Below, piece by piece: positions 50,324 through 59,093 of a stretch of DNA of 64,000 nucleotides (its first letter is position 1; every line of letters begins with the position of its first letter). Both the position numbers and the translations under genes were made by a program. The DNA comes from Amycolatopsis sp. FBCC-B4732 (GTDB lineage Bacteria; Actinomycetota; Actinomycetes; Mycobacteriales; Pseudonocardiaceae). The notes below the pieces were generated by a model that was given only the letters and a program-made list of their open reading frames with translations, ran no database searches and was not told the origin of the DNA. The stretch is from the NCBI RefSeq assembly GCF_023008405.1, contig NZ_CP095376.1, positions 954,001 through 1,018,000 on the forward strand, written 5' to 3'.

Positions 50324-51814
50324 GTGAGCGACCGCATCAGCCACTGGATCGACGGCAAGCCGTTCACCGCGACCCCCGCGCGCACCGGCGACGTGTTCGA
50401 CCCCGCCACCGGCCAGGTCCGCGCGCAGGTCGACTTCGCGGGCGACGCCGAGGTCGAGGCCGCCGTCGCCGCGGCCAAAGCGGCGCTGCCGGGCTGGCGC
50501 GGGACGTCGCTGGCCGGGCGGACGCGGGTGCTGTTCGCCTTCCGCGAGCTGCTGTCGGCCCGCAAGCACGACCTGGCGAAGATCATCACGAGCGAGCACG
50601 GCAAGGTCGAGTCGGACGCGGCGGGGGAGATCGCCCGCGCGATCGAGAACGTCGAGTACGCGTGCGGCGCCGCCCAGCTGCTCAAGGGCGGCTTCAGCGA
50701 GAACGCCTCCACCGGCGTCGACGTCTACTCGATCGCCCAGCCGCTCGGCGTGGTCGGTGTGATCTCGCCGTTCAACTTCCCGGCCATGGTGCCGCTGTGG
50801 TTCGTCCCGAACGCGCTCGCCTGCGGCAACACCGTCGTGCTCAAGCCGAGTGAGAAGGACCCGTCGGCGGCGGTGTTCATCGCCGAGCTGTTCGCCGAAG
50901 CCGGGCTGCCCGCGGGCGCGCTCAACGTGCTGCACGGCGACAAGGCCGCGGTCGACGGCCTGCTGGAGCACGCCGACGTCAAGGCGATCTCCTTCGTCGG
51001 GTCGACGCCGATCGCCCGCTACGTCTACGAAACCGGCACCCGGCACGGCAAGCGCGTCCAGGCGCTCGGCGGGGCCAAGAACCACATGGTCGTGCTGCCC
51101 GACGCCGACCTCGACCTCGCCGCCGACGCCGCGGTGTCGGCCGGGTTCGGCTCCGCGGGGGAGCGCTGCATGGCGGTGTCGGTGGTCGTCGCGGTCGACC
51201 CGATCGGCGACGAACTGGTCGCGAAGATCGCCGAGCGGATGGCGCGGCTGCGCGTCGGCGACGGCCGCGATCCCGAGTCCGAGATGGGGCCGCTGGTCAC
51301 CAAGGCGCACCACGAGCGCGTGGCGTCCTATGTGGACGCCGGCGTGGCGTCGGGCGCGGCGCTGGTCGTGGACGGCCGGGGCATCGAGGTGCCCGGCGAC
51401 GGCTTCTGGCTGGGCCCGACGCTGTTCGACCACGTCCGCCCGGAAATGTCGATCTACACCGACGAGATCTTCGGCCCGGTGCTTTCGGTGGCGCGCGCGG
51501 CTTCCTACGACGACGCGCTGGACCTGATCAACGCGAACCCCTACGGCAACGGCACGGCGATCTTCACCGGCGACGGCGCGGCCGCGCGGAAGTTCCAGAA
51601 CGAGGTCGAGGTCGGCATGGTCGGCGTCAACGTGCCGATCCCGGTCCCGGTCGGCTACTACTCCTTCGGCGGCTGGAAGGACTCGCTGTTCGGCGACAGC
51701 CACGCGTACGGGCCGGAAGGCTTCCACTTCTTCACCCGGACGAAGGTCGTGACGTCGCGGTGGCCGAACCGCTCGCACGCCGGGGTGAACCTGGGCTTCC
51801 CGCGCAACTCCTGA
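50324..51814 (+). CDS. mmsA: CoA-acylating methylmalonate-semialdehyde dehydrogenase
   Basis: This 496-residue aldehyde dehydrogenase has the MmsA features SPFNFPAMVPLWFVPNAL, GGAKNHMVVLPDADLD and the catalytic Cys in GSAGERCMAVS. It is the only ALDH that forms propionyl-CoA or acetyl-CoA from (methyl)malonate semialdehyde, in valine, thymine, beta-alanine or inositol breakdown. GAAGGAG at 50308-50315 supports the GTG at 50324. It shares the PucR regulatory region. The pyrimidine operon 8 kb upstream could supply its substrate via beta-alanine, but this is only an inference. Confidence 0.93.
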   Translation: MSDRISHWIDGKPFTATPARTGDVFDPATGQVRAQVDFAGDAEVEAAVAAAKAALPGWRGTSLAGRTRVLFAFRELLSARKHDLAKIITSEHGKVESDAAGEIARAIENVEYACGAAQLLKGGFSENASTGVDVYSIAQPLGVVGVISPFNFPAMVPLWFVPNALACGNTVVLKPSEKDPSAAVFIAELFAEAGLPAGALNVLHGDKAAVDGLLEHADVKAISFVGSTPIARYVYETGTRHGKRVQALGGAKNHMVVLPDADLDLAADAAVSAGFGSAGERCMAVSVVVAVDPIGDELVAKIAERMARLRVGDGRDPESEMGPLVTKAHHERVASYVDAGVASGAALVVDGRGIEVPGDGFWLGPTLFDHVRPEMSIYTDEIFGPVLSVARAASYDDALDLINANPYGNGTAIFTGDGAAARKFQNEVEVGMVGVNVPIPVPVGYYSFGGWKDSLFGDSHAYGPEGFHFFTRTKVVTSRWPNRSHAGVNLGFPRNS

Positions 51815-51815
51815 G

Positions 51816-52628
51816 CTACGCGCGGGCGGCGAGCGCTTCCCGGCTCTCGTCGTCCGCGGGGCGGCCGATCATCAGCCGCTGGCCGGTGTCCCGCAGCGGC
51901 GCGAGGACCTCGAAGTCCACGGCGATCACCCCGGCACCGGGGTGGCGCAGCACCTTGCTCCCGCCCCCGGTGCCCCGGACGTCCCGTTGGGCCCATAGCC
52001 GCGCGAACTCCGCGTTGCCGCCGGTGCATTCGGCGATGAGCGCGGTCAGCACCGGGTCGTCCGGGTGCGCGGCCCACGCGGCGCGCAGGTGGGCGATCCC
52101 TTCCCTCACGACGCGTTCGCGGTCGACGTAGTACTCGCGGATCTCCGGGTGCAGCAGGCACAGCCACATCGCGTTCCGCTGTGCGGGCGGCAGGGTGCCG
52201 AAATCCAGCAGCAGCCGCGCCATCCCGCTGTTCCAGGCGAGGATGTCGAAGCGGTGGTTCAGCAGCATCGCGGGCAGCGGCGACAGGTCCTCGACCAGCC
52301 GGGCGAGCGACGGCACCGCGGTGGTGGCGGGCTCCCCGGTGGCGCGGGGGCGCTGCTCGGTCAGGTCGAAGAAGTAGGCGCGCTCGGCGGCGGTCAGGCG
52401 CAACGCCCCGGACAGCGCTTCCACCACGGCCGCCGACGGCCGCAACCCCCGTGCCTGCTCCAGCCGCACGACGTAGTCGACGCTGACCCCGGCCAGTTCG
52501 GCGACCTCTTCGCGGCGCAGGCCCGGCGTCCGCCGCGACCGGCGCACGGGCAGGTCGAAGTCACGCGGGTCCAGGCGTTCCCGCCGCGTCCGCAGGAACG
52601 CGGCCAGCTCCACGGTGGCGGTGCTCAT
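51816..52628 (-). CDS. XRE-family regulator with MmyB-like ligand domain
   Basis: This 270-residue protein has an N-terminal XRE helix-turn-helix (RRTPGLRREEVAELAGVSVDYVVRLEQARGLRPSAAVVEALSGAL). A PAS-like MmyB domain (LLNHRFDILAWNSGMARLLLDFGTLPPAQRNAMWLCLLHPEIREYY) follows. MmyB domains bind fatty-acid-like ligands in a described methylenomycin activator. It ends 1 nt before the mmsA stop on the other strand. It is divergent from the aldo-keto reductase, which it may regulate. Confidence 0.92.
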   Translation of the reverse strand: MSTATVELAAFLRTRRERLDPRDFDLPVRRSRRTPGLRREEVAELAGVSVDYVVRLEQARGLRPSAAVVEALSGALRLTAAERAYFFDLTEQRPRATGEPATTAVPSLARLVEDLSPLPAMLLNHRFDILAWNSGMARLLLDFGTLPPAQRNAMWLCLLHPEIREYYVDRERVVREGIAHLRAAWAAHPDDPVLTALIAECTGGNAEFARLWAQRDVRGTGGGSKVLRHPGAGVIAVDFEVLAPLRDTGQRLMIGRPADDESREALAARA

Positions 52629-52745
52629 GCCGGGTCCAACCGGCAGGGTGGGACCGCTGTTCCCAGGAAGGTCCTTCCCTTACCTCCGGTGCGCCGCGGA
52701 CAGAGGCTGGTGCTCGGAGACGATCACCGACACAGGAGGATCCCG

Positions 52746-53804
52746 ATGGCGCTCACCCTCGACACCTACCGGCTGCTGGGCCGGTCCGGGCTGCGGGTCT
52801 CGCCGCTGGCGCTGGGCACGGCGACCTTCGGCACCGAGTGGGGCTGGGGCGCGGAAGAAGCCGACGCGCGCAAGCTGTTCGACACCTACGTCGAGCGCGG
52901 CGGCAACTTCGTCGACACCGCACCGACGTACACCGACGGCAGCGCCGAGCGGCTGCTCGGCGAATTCGCCCGCGACCACCGCGAAAGCCTGGTGCTGGCG
53001 ACCAAGTACACGACGCTGCGCCGCCCCGGGGACCCGAATTCCGGCGGCCCGCACCGCAAGAGCCTGTACGCGTCGGTGGAGGCCAGCCTGCGGCAGCTGG
53101 GCACCGACTACCTCGACCTGCTCCTCCTGCACGTGTGGGACTTCACGACGCCGGTCGAGGAGATCCTGCGCGGCCTCGACGACCTCGTCCGCCAGGGCAA
53201 GGTCCGGTACGTGGGCATGTCCAACGTCCCGGCCTGGGAGGTCTCGCGGATGCAGGCGATCGCCGACCTGCGGGGCTGGACTCCGCTGATCGCGCTGCAG
53301 GTCGAGTACAGCCTGATCCGGCGCGACGCCGAACGCGACCTGATCCCGATGGCGCGGGAGCTGGGGCTCGGGGTGACGCCGTACTCACCGCTGGGCGGCG
53401 GCGTGCTGTCGGGCAAGTACCGCGCCGCCGCCACTGACGAGAGCACCCGCCGAAGCTTCAACGCCGGCCTGGGCATGGTCACCGACCGCACGCTCGCGAT
53501 CGCCGACGTCGTGTCCGAGGTCGCGGCCGAGGCCGGGCACACGCCCGCGCAGGTCGCGCTGGCCTGGACCCTGCGGAACCCGGGCGTGACCGCGCCCGTC
53601 GTCGGCGCCCGCACGCTCGCCCAGCTCGAAGGCAACCTGGGGGCCCTCGACGTCGAGTTCACCCCGGACCAGCTGGCCCGCCTCGACGGGGTGAGCGCGC
53701 TCGACCTCGGCTACCCGCACGACCTGCTCGGCAGCGGGCACATCCGCGCGGTCACCCGCGGCGACCTCGAGATCGAGCCCCGGGCTACGCCGGCAGGACG
53801 GTGA
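52746..53804 (+). CDS. Aldo-keto reductase
   Basis: This 352-residue TIM-barrel NADPH enzyme carries DTAPTYTDGSAERLLG, a catalytic lysine in LATKYTTLR, and the AKR phosphate-binding end SPLGGGVLSGKY plus a late VVGARTLAQLEGNL. It resembles the YdbC/AKR-like cluster acting on small aldehydes. AGGAGG precedes the ATG at 52746. It is divergent from the XRE/MmyB gene and probably regulated by it. Its end overlaps the convergent T7SS-locus gene by 20 nt. Confidence 0.9.
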   Translation: MALTLDTYRLLGRSGLRVSPLALGTATFGTEWGWGAEEADARKLFDTYVERGGNFVDTAPTYTDGSAERLLGEFARDHRESLVLATKYTTLRRPGDPNSGGPHRKSLYASVEASLRQLGTDYLDLLLLHVWDFTTPVEEILRGLDDLVRQGKVRYVGMSNVPAWEVSRMQAIADLRGWTPLIALQVEYSLIRRDAERDLIPMARELGLGVTPYSPLGGGVLSGKYRAAATDESTRRSFNAGLGMVTDRTLAIADVVSEVAAEAGHTPAQVALAWTLRNPGVTAPVVGARTLAQLEGNLGALDVEFTPDQLARLDGVSALDLGYPHDLLGSGHIRAVTRGDLEIEPRATPAGR

Positions 53805-54315
53805 TCAGCAGCCGGGCCCGCGGGGTGAGCAGGACGGTGTTGTTCCGGTCCGGCTGGATCCGCAGGTCCATCGTCCGGTAGAGCTGGAACTCCTTGCCGC
53901 CCGCCTTGAGGTAGTGGTGCTCGTTCATGCCCTTGCTGAGCCGGGTGGAGAGCACGATCGGGTACTCGCGGTCCGGCCGCTGCCTGCCGAAGTCGTGGGT
54001 CCAGCCGGTGATCGCGACCAGCCGTCCGTCCCGCACGTCGGCCAGCCGGCGCCCGCAGACGAACGCCAGCCAGGCGGCCAGCACGAGGAGGGGGAGCGCC
54101 GTGCCGAGGGCCGCGGCCACCGTGGCGCCGGTGAGCCGGGCGCCGAACCGGGTGTCGATCGCCGAGACCGGCACGACGACCGCGACGACGAGCGCCGCGA
54201 CCGCGACGACCGCGGCCACCCAGAACGAGCCGTCGAGCACCTTCCCCCGCTGCGCGGGGTGGAGCCGGCCCTGCCGGTTGGCCAGCTCCACCTCCGCCTG
54301 CCCGGCCGTCGTCAC
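53785..54315 (-). CDS. Membrane protein of the ESX-like operon, unknown function
   Basis: This 176-residue protein has two hydrophobic helices (about residues 30-50 and 68-90) followed by a soluble region. The soluble end contains RLVAITGWTHDFGRQRPDREYPIVLSTRLSKGMNEHHYLKAGGKEFQLY. Its ATG overlaps the stop of the upstream 402-aa gene (ATGA). In this operon it is a candidate partner, immunity or anchoring factor; no family is recognised. Confidence 0.75.
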   Translation of the reverse strand: MTTAGQAEVELANRQGRLHPAQRGKVLDGSFWVAAVVAVAALVVAVVVPVSAIDTRFGARLTGATVAAALGTALPLLVLAAWLAFVCGRRLADVRDGRLVAITGWTHDFGRQRPDREYPIVLSTRLSKGMNEHHYLKAGGKEFQLYRTMDLRIQPDRNNTVLLTPRARLLITVLPA

Positions 54316-55520
54316 TCGCCTTCACCCTCCGGGTGTTCCTTTTCGTAGGCTTCTCGGCCTTCGCGGTAGCGGTCGATCTGCTCGTTCTCCTGGCGGCGGG
54401 CTTCGGCGCCGACACCGACGCCGTCCGCGAGGTTGAAGCCGGGGACCTTGCCGCCGCCTTCGCGCCACTCCTTCTGGCTGAGGAAGCTGCGGCCGTCGTC
54501 GGAGAGCTTGTCGCCGAGTCCCTCGACCTTCTCGCGGCCGGGCACGTGCTCCTTGGCGGCGTCACTCCACCCCTTGGCCGTCTCCTCGGCGGACTTCGCC
54601 TCCTTGCCCGCCTGCTTCAGCTCGTTGGCCTTCCGCTCGATGCTCGCGGCCGTGTCGACGCTCTTGTCCACGATCTTGTCGACACCCTTGCCGACCTTCT
54701 TGAGGGCGTTCGCCGCGCCTTCGAGCGCCGCCTTCGACTTGCCGGCGCCCTTGGCCAGGCTCTCGAGCTTCTCGACGATCTTCGTGATCCGCGTGCTGAT
54801 CTTCTCGGCGAGGACCCCGCCCTCGACGACGGTGTCGGCGATGAACGCCGCGATCGTGCCGCCGAAGGTGCACCACGACGCCGCCAGCGCGGCCAGCGCC
54901 TTGACGATCAGCTCGCCCACGAACGACGAGATCATGTCGCGGATCAGCCCGCGCTCGGTGCCGACCAGCGCCGCGCCGACGTTCATCGCCGTCGACGCGC
55001 TGTCGGCGTGCGAAGCCGCTCCGCGCAGGACGCCGACGTAGCTCTCCGCCGTCCTCTGGTAGGCCTCGGCGGAGCCGCAGTCGCTGAAGGACTGCTGGAC
55101 CTTCTTGGCCTGCTGCTCGTACTGCTCGGCGGTCTCGGTGAGCTGCTTCGAGATGTTCGTCCAGGTCACGGCCTTGGCGGTGACGGCTTCGGGCTTGCCG
55201 GCGAGCTTGTCGAGCCCGTCCTTGAGGAAGCTGATGTGCTCGATCAGCCAGCCGACGCCGGCGCTCGCCAGCGTGCCGAGCGGGTCCATCGCCGCGCCGA
55301 GCAGGTCGAGGGCGTCGGTGCCGACGTCCAGCGCGAGGTTGCCCCAGTCGCCGTTGCGGGCGTCGGTGAGCGTGGACGCGGCGTCGCTGAAGATGCCCGC
55401 GCCGCCGGTCTGGGCGTTGACGTTGTCGAGTTCGCCCTTCGACCCCTCGCCCATGCCGCTCCAGAAGCCGCTGCTCGGTTCGGCCGTCGCGACCAGCGGG
55501 TTCTCCTGCGTCTCGGTCAT
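54312..55520 (-). CDS. 402-aa WXG/ESX-like helical protein, unknown function
   Basis: This is a 402-residue, Ala/Lys-rich, mostly helical protein. A WXG100-like N-terminal half contains VTWTNISKQLTETAEQYEQQAKKVQQSFSDCGSAEAYQRTAES. A hydrophobic centre (MISSFVGELIVKALAALAASWCTFGGTIAAFIAD) and a charged C-terminal tail (YREGREAYEKEHPEGEGE) follow. No toxin or peptidase motif is visible. The ATG at 55520 has an ATGA overlap with the EspC-like gene. It is predicted as a type VII-type secreted or membrane-inserted effector by context. Confidence 0.75.
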   Translation of the reverse strand: MTETQENPLVATAEPSSGFWSGMGEGSKGELDNVNAQTGGAGIFSDAASTLTDARNGDWGNLALDVGTDALDLLGAAMDPLGTLASAGVGWLIEHISFLKDGLDKLAGKPEAVTAKAVTWTNISKQLTETAEQYEQQAKKVQQSFSDCGSAEAYQRTAESYVGVLRGAASHADSASTAMNVGAALVGTERGLIRDMISSFVGELIVKALAALAASWCTFGGTIAAFIADTVVEGGVLAEKISTRITKIVEKLESLAKGAGKSKAALEGAANALKKVGKGVDKIVDKSVDTAASIERKANELKQAGKEAKSAEETAKGWSDAAKEHVPGREKVEGLGDKLSDDGRSFLSQKEWREGGGKVPGFNLADGVGVGAEARRQENEQIDRYREGREAYEKEHPEGEGE

Positions 55521-55834
55521 GCCGGCAGCTCCTTGCCGATGCCCTCGATCAGGCACTTCGTCGTCTGTTCGTGCTCGGTGAAGGCGCCGTGGGCGGTCTT
55601 CACCCGGTCGGCGACCTCGTGCCCGGCGTCGACGGCCGACCGGAGGAACTCCTCGGCCTGGCTCGTCCAGATCTGGATCGGCGCCGCGAAGACCTGCCCG
55701 ACCAGCCCGAAGGCATCGAAGTCGAGCGCCTGCGCGCTGCCCGCGGCGTCGAGGGCCTGCTGGACCTTGTCCGCGATCTCGCGGATCTCGTCCTCGTGCC
55801 CGCCGAGGACGTCGAAGTCGACCTTCATCGCCAT
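55517..55834 (-). CDS. EspC-like ESX secretion-target protein
   Basis: This 105-residue helical protein contains LGGHEDEIREIADKVQQALDAA, then DAFGLVGQVFAAPIQIWTSQAEEFLRSAVDAGHEVADRVKTAHGAFTEHEQ. This is the pattern of the T7SS EspC-type ESX secretion-target family. Its stop overlaps the 402-aa gene's ATG by 4 nt. The ATG at 55834 overlaps the YbaB-like stop by one base (TGATG). No ESX core genes (EccB/C/D/E) are in the window. Confidence 0.82.
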   Translation of the reverse strand: MAMKVDFDVLGGHEDEIREIADKVQQALDAAGSAQALDFDAFGLVGQVFAAPIQIWTSQAEEFLRSAVDAGHEVADRVKTAHGAFTEHEQTTKCLIEGIGKELPA

Positions 55835-56310
55835 CAGAGCCCCCGGCGCAGGATCGGGCCGCCGAAGTCTTCGTCGTCGTCCGGCCGCGGCGGCCGGGCC
55901 GGACGCACGGGCGGCGGCGGTGTCTCGGGTTCGGCCGCGAATTCCCACCGCGGTGCTTTTTCTGCTTCTTCGGGCAATTCGGGCGCGGGGATCTGTTCCT
56001 GGAGGAAATGCATCGCGTCGGAGTCGGTGCCGATCACCGGCGCCATGATCGCGGTCAGCTGCTGTGCGGCATCGACCTGCGCACGCTTGGCGGCGGCGAG
56101 GACGGCCTGGGCGAGCCGGGCCCGCGGCAGCTCGTCGGCACGCGAGCCGAAGGTGAGTTCCTGCAGCGCACCGCTGGTGTTGACAGTGACCGTGACGGCC
56201 CCATCAGGACTCGAGGCGGTCGCCGAGACCCGCTCGAGCCGGGCTTTCGCCTCGGCCGCGCGCCGGGCGATTTCGGGCATTCCACCCGAATCTGGTGCAA
56301 TGTGGTTCAC
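55834..56310 (-). CDS. YbaB/EbfC-like DNA-binding protein at the head of the ESX-like operon
   Basis: This 158-residue protein (GTG 56310, with GAGG before it; ATG at 56280 is possible) has a YbaB-like fold region: RRAAEAKARLERVSATASSPDGAVTVTVNTSGALQELTFG. A helix-forming AVLAAAKRAQVDAAQQLTAIMAPVIG segment and a proline-rich tail (PETPPPPVRPARPPRPD) follow. YbaB-like proteins are common first genes of ESX-effector loci in actinobacteria. A longer frame to 56460 runs into repeat DNA and is rejected. Confidence 0.8.
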   Translation of the reverse strand: MNHIAPDSGGMPEIARRAAEAKARLERVSATASSPDGAVTVTVNTSGALQELTFGSRADELPRARLAQAVLAAAKRAQVDAAQQLTAIMAPVIGTDSDAMHFLQEQIPAPELPEEAEKAPRWEFAAEPETPPPPVRPARPPRPDDDEDFGGPILRRGL

Positions 56311-56470
56311 GGCGACCTCGGAAGTCGGGAAGGGCATGCGGATGAGAGGCAGCAAACCGCTTTTCGGTTCCCCCTTCAAGCCGGGAATTCGATTCGAGAA
56401 CAGCGCATGGGAATTGATTTGGACGCCCTTTACTCGGCCGGGACGACCGGGCTTGAGCACGATCGGCTCG

Positions 56471-56507
56471 GCTGGATGTCATGAACGACTCGTTCATGAC
56501 ATCCAGC
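56471..56507. repeat. 37-nt perfect palindrome (18-bp arms)
   Basis: GCTGGATGTCATGAACGA and TCGTTCATGACATCCAGC flank a single central C. The core GTCATGAACGACTCGTTCATGAC recurs at 56637-56663, and a shorter core at 56512-56526. Confidence 0.9.
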
Positions 56508-56511
56508 GCGG

Positions 56512-56526
56512 TGAACGACTCGTTCA
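56512..56526. repeat. Short copy of the TGAACGACTCGTTCA palindrome
   Basis: A 7-bp-arm perfect palindrome with the same central C as its neighbours, extended on the right by TGACGTCC as in the third copy. Confidence 0.8.
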
Positions 56527-56611
56527 TGACGTCCGGCCCCTGAGGCCTCCGCCTGGGGCTCGGTAAAGCCGGGCGGCGCGCTCGGCCGGAGATGCAGACC
56601 GCCGCCGTGCC

Positions 56612-56628
56612 GTGAAAGACCCTTTCAC
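56612..56628. repeat. GTGAAAG-ACC-CTTTCAC palindrome
   Basis: Perfect 7-bp arms around ACC. It lies 8 nt before the third TGAACGACTCGTTCA palindrome. Confidence 0.7.
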
Positions 56629-56636
56629 CTCGCCGG

Positions 56637-56663
56637 ACGTCATGAACGACTCGTTCATGACGT
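56637..56663. repeat. 27-nt perfect palindrome, third TGAACGACTCGTTCA copy
   Basis: ACGTCATGAACGA and TCGTTCATGACGT flank a central C, repeating the core seen at 56471-56507. Confidence 0.9.
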
Positions 56664-56867
56664 TGCGGGACCCCGCGACCCGGCCGCGTCGAACCCCCTC
56701 CGCCGAACCCCTCTCGGCGGGCTCAGCGGCGGGCGCGCCCGATCGGCGGGACCTCCGTCCGTGCGCGACTCTGCGTCCACCACCCCGCGGACGACCGGGG
56801 TTGAGCACGATCGGCTCAGGCTTCCGTAAACTCGGGGTCGGCAGCGAACGAGGTAGGTGAGGAACCG

Positions 56868-57890
56868 GTGGCCAACGCGGAGGAGCGCCGCTTCGACGTG
56901 CTGCGGGCGATCGTCGCGGACTACGTCTCCAACCAGGAGCCGGTCGGGTCCAAGGCGATCGTCGAGCGGCACAACCTCGGTGTGTCCAGCGCCACTGTGC
57001 GCAACGACATGGCGACCCTCGAAGAAGAGGGGTACATCACCCAGCCGCACACCAGTGCCGGGCGCGTGCCGACCGACAAGGGGTACCGGCTCTTCGTCGA
57101 CCGGCTCTCCGAGATCAAGCCCCTGAGCGCCGCCGAGCGGCGGGCGATCACCACCTTCCTCGACAGCGGCACCGACCTCGACGACGTTCTCAAGCGCTCG
57201 GTGCGGCTGCTCGCGCAGCTGACCCGGCAGGTCGCCGTCGTCCAGTACCCGATGCTGACCAACGCCAAGGTGCGCCACCTCGAAGTCGTGCCGCTCACCC
57301 CGGCGCGGCTGATGCTGGTGCTGATCGCCGACAACGGGCGCGTCGACCAGCGGACGGTCGACCTCGGCGACGTCGTCACCGAAGAAGACGTCAGCCGGCT
57401 CCGGACCGTCCTCAACGCGGCCATGGCCGGACGGCGGCTCAACGAGGCCGCGGCGCGGGTCGCCGAGCTGCCCGACAAGTCGCCCGGCGAGCTGCGCGAC
57501 GCGCTCATCCGCGTCACGACGATCCTGGTCGAGTCGCTGGCCGAACACCCCGAAGAACGCCTGGTCCTCGGCGGTACGGCCAACCTCACCCGCAACGTCG
57601 CCGACTTCCCCGGCTCACTGCGCCAGGTCCTCGAAGCCCTCGAGGAACAGGTCGTCGTGCTGAAGCTGCTGGCCGCCGCGCGCAACCCCGGTGCGATCAC
57701 GGTGCGCATCGGTGAGGAAAATGAAGACGAGCAGATGCGCAGCACCTCGGTCGTGTCGATCGGCTACGGGCAGGACATGGTGCTCGGCGGCATGGGGGTG
57801 GTCGGCCCGACCCGGATGGACTACCCCGGCACGATCGCCGCGGTGCGCGCGGTCGCCAACTACGTGGGGCAGATCCTGCACGGCCGCTGA
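56868..57890 (+). CDS. hrcA: Heat-inducible transcription repressor HrcA
   Basis: This 340-residue protein has the HrcA winged-helix start ([52 protein letters not shown]). A ligand/GAF-like domain follows with [23 protein letters not shown] and [25 protein letters not shown]. It represses chaperone genes through CIRCE elements. The GTG at 56868 is preceded by GAGGAAC. No CIRCE palindrome is evident in the immediate upstream region. dnaJ follows 31 nt downstream, the standard actinobacterial pair. Confidence 0.97.
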   Translation: MANAEERRFDVLRAIVADYVSNQEPVGSKAIVERHNLGVSSATVRNDMATLEEEGYITQPHTSAGRVPTDKGYRLFVDRLSEIKPLSAAERRAITTFLDSGTDLDDVLKRSVRLLAQLTRQVAVVQYPMLTNAKVRHLEVVPLTPARLMLVLIADNGRVDQRTVDLGDVVTEEDVSRLRTVLNAAMAGRRLNEAAARVAELPDKSPGELRDALIRVTTILVESLAEHPEERLVLGGTANLTRNVADFPGSLRQVLEALEEQVVVLKLLAAARNPGAITVRIGEENEDEQMRSTSVVSIGYGQDMVLGGMGVVGPTRMDYPGTIAAVRAVANYVGQILHGR

Positions 57891-57921
57891 GCCGGGCAGA
57901 GCAGAAGGAGAAGCGAAGACG

Positions 57922-59091
57922 GTGGCGAGGGACTACTACGGCATCCTCGGGGTGGCGAAGAACGCGAGCGATCAGGAGATCAAGCGCGCGTACCGGAAGC
58001 TGGCCAGGGAGCTGCACCCCGACGTCAACCCGTCGGAAGACGCCCAGCACAAGTTCGGCGAGGTCACGACGGCCTACGAGGTGCTGTCGGACCCGCAGAA
58101 GCGCAAGATCGTCGACCTCGGCGGCGACCCGATGGACGGCGGCGCGCGCGGTGGGGGCGGCGGCGACCCGTTCGCCGGCTTCGGCGGGCTCGGCGACATC
58201 ATGGACGCCTTCTTCGGCGCCGCGGGCGGTGGTGGCGGCGGCGGTCGCGGCCGTGGCCCGCGCAGCCGCGTCCAGCCCGGCTCCGACGCCCTCATCCGGC
58301 TCGGCCTCTCGCTCGAGGAGTGCGCGACCGGCGTCGACAAGGAAATCGCCGTCGACACCGCGATCGTCTGCGACCTCTGCCGCGGCGCCGGCACCTCCGA
58401 GGGCACCTCGGTCAAGACCTGCGACACCTGCGGCGGCGCCGGCGAGGTCCAGTCCGTCCAGCGGTCCTTCCTCGGCCAGGTCGTCACGGCCCGCCCGTGC
58501 CCGGTCTGCCGCGGCTTCGGCGAGGTCATCACCGACCCCTGCCGCCAGTGCGGCGGCGACGGCCGCATCCGCGCCCGCCGCAACGTCACCGCCAAGATCC
58601 CGCCAGGCGTCGGCGACGGCATGCGCATCCGCCTCTCCGGCCAGGGCGAGGTCGGCCCCGGCGGCGGCCCGGCCGGCGACCTCTACGTCGAGATCGACGA
58701 GACCCCGCACGAGGTCTTCGTCCGCCAGGGCCACGACCTGCACTGCAATTTCCGCATCCCGATGACGACCGCCGCGCTCGGCGCCACCGTGCCCATCGCG
58801 ACCCTCGTCGACGGCGACTACGAACTCGACATCGAACCGGGTACCCAGCCCAACGCCGAGCTCGTCCTCACCGGCAAGGGCATGCCCCGGCTGCGCTCCT
58901 CCGGGCGCGTAGACGGCCGCGGCGACCTGCACGTCCACATCGACGTCCAGGTCCCGACCAAGCTCGACGACGCCCAGCGCGAGCTGCTGGTCGAGCTGGC
59001 CCAGCAGCGCGGCGAAGAAGCCCCGACGCTGTCGTCGAACGGCAAGCACGGCGGCCTGTTCTCCAAGCTGCGCGCCAAGAACCACCGCTGA
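57922..59091 (+). CDS. dnaJ: Chaperone DnaJ (type I, dnaJ2 copy)
   Basis: This 389-residue co-chaperone has the J-domain with the HPD motif (LHPDVNPSE), a Gly/Phe-rich linker and four CxxCxGxG-type zinc repeats ([32 protein letters not shown]). A C-terminal substrate-binding domain follows. Linked to hrcA, this is the second DnaJ of actinobacteria rather than the dnaK-operon copy. The GTG at 57922 has GAAGGAGAAG upstream. rsmE follows after 2 nt. Confidence 0.96.
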   Translation: MARDYYGILGVAKNASDQEIKRAYRKLARELHPDVNPSEDAQHKFGEVTTAYEVLSDPQKRKIVDLGGDPMDGGARGGGGGDPFAGFGGLGDIMDAFFGAAGGGGGGGRGRGPRSRVQPGSDALIRLGLSLEECATGVDKEIAVDTAIVCDLCRGAGTSEGTSVKTCDTCGGAGEVQSVQRSFLGQVVTARPCPVCRGFGEVITDPCRQCGGDGRIRARRNVTAKIPPGVGDGMRIRLSGQGEVGPGGGPAGDLYVEIDETPHEVFVRQGHDLHCNFRIPMTTAALGATVPIATLVDGDYELDIEPGTQPNAELVLTGKGMPRLRSSGRVDGRGDLHVHIDVQVPTKLDDAQRELLVELAQQRGEEAPTLSSNGKHGGLFSKLRAKNHR

Positions 59092-59093
59092 CC

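Larger units (their letters stand above)
56441..56817 (+). repeat. 29-bp direct repeat flanking palindromic segment upstream of hrcA
   Basis: GGACGACCGGGCTTGAGCAC-type sequence at 56441-56469 recurs at 56789-56817 with one base different. The 348-bp period encloses all the palindromes in this gap, so the segment may have arisen by duplication or insertion. Confidence 0.8.
56311..56867. other. Repeat-rich intergenic region before hrcA
   Basis: About 550 nt without a supportable gene, between the divergent YbaB-like operon and hrcA. It contains three palindromes built on TGAACGACTCGTTCA, one GTGAAAG/CTTTCAC palindrome and a 29-bp direct duplication (separate entries). Small frames with Met-Asn-Glu-Ser-Phe phrases are by-products of the palindromes. 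Confidence 0.7.

Noticed and set aside
56500..56810. Small frames with repeated Met-Asn-Glu-Ser-Phe-Met-Thr phrases
   Set aside because: They are translations of the repeated palindromes and have no start context or homology.
56760..56867. CIRCE operator before hrcA
   Set aside because: No TTAGCACTC-N9-GAGTGCTAA-type sequence could be found; TTGAGCACGATCGGCTCA is only a weak partial resemblance and belongs to the 29-bp duplication.
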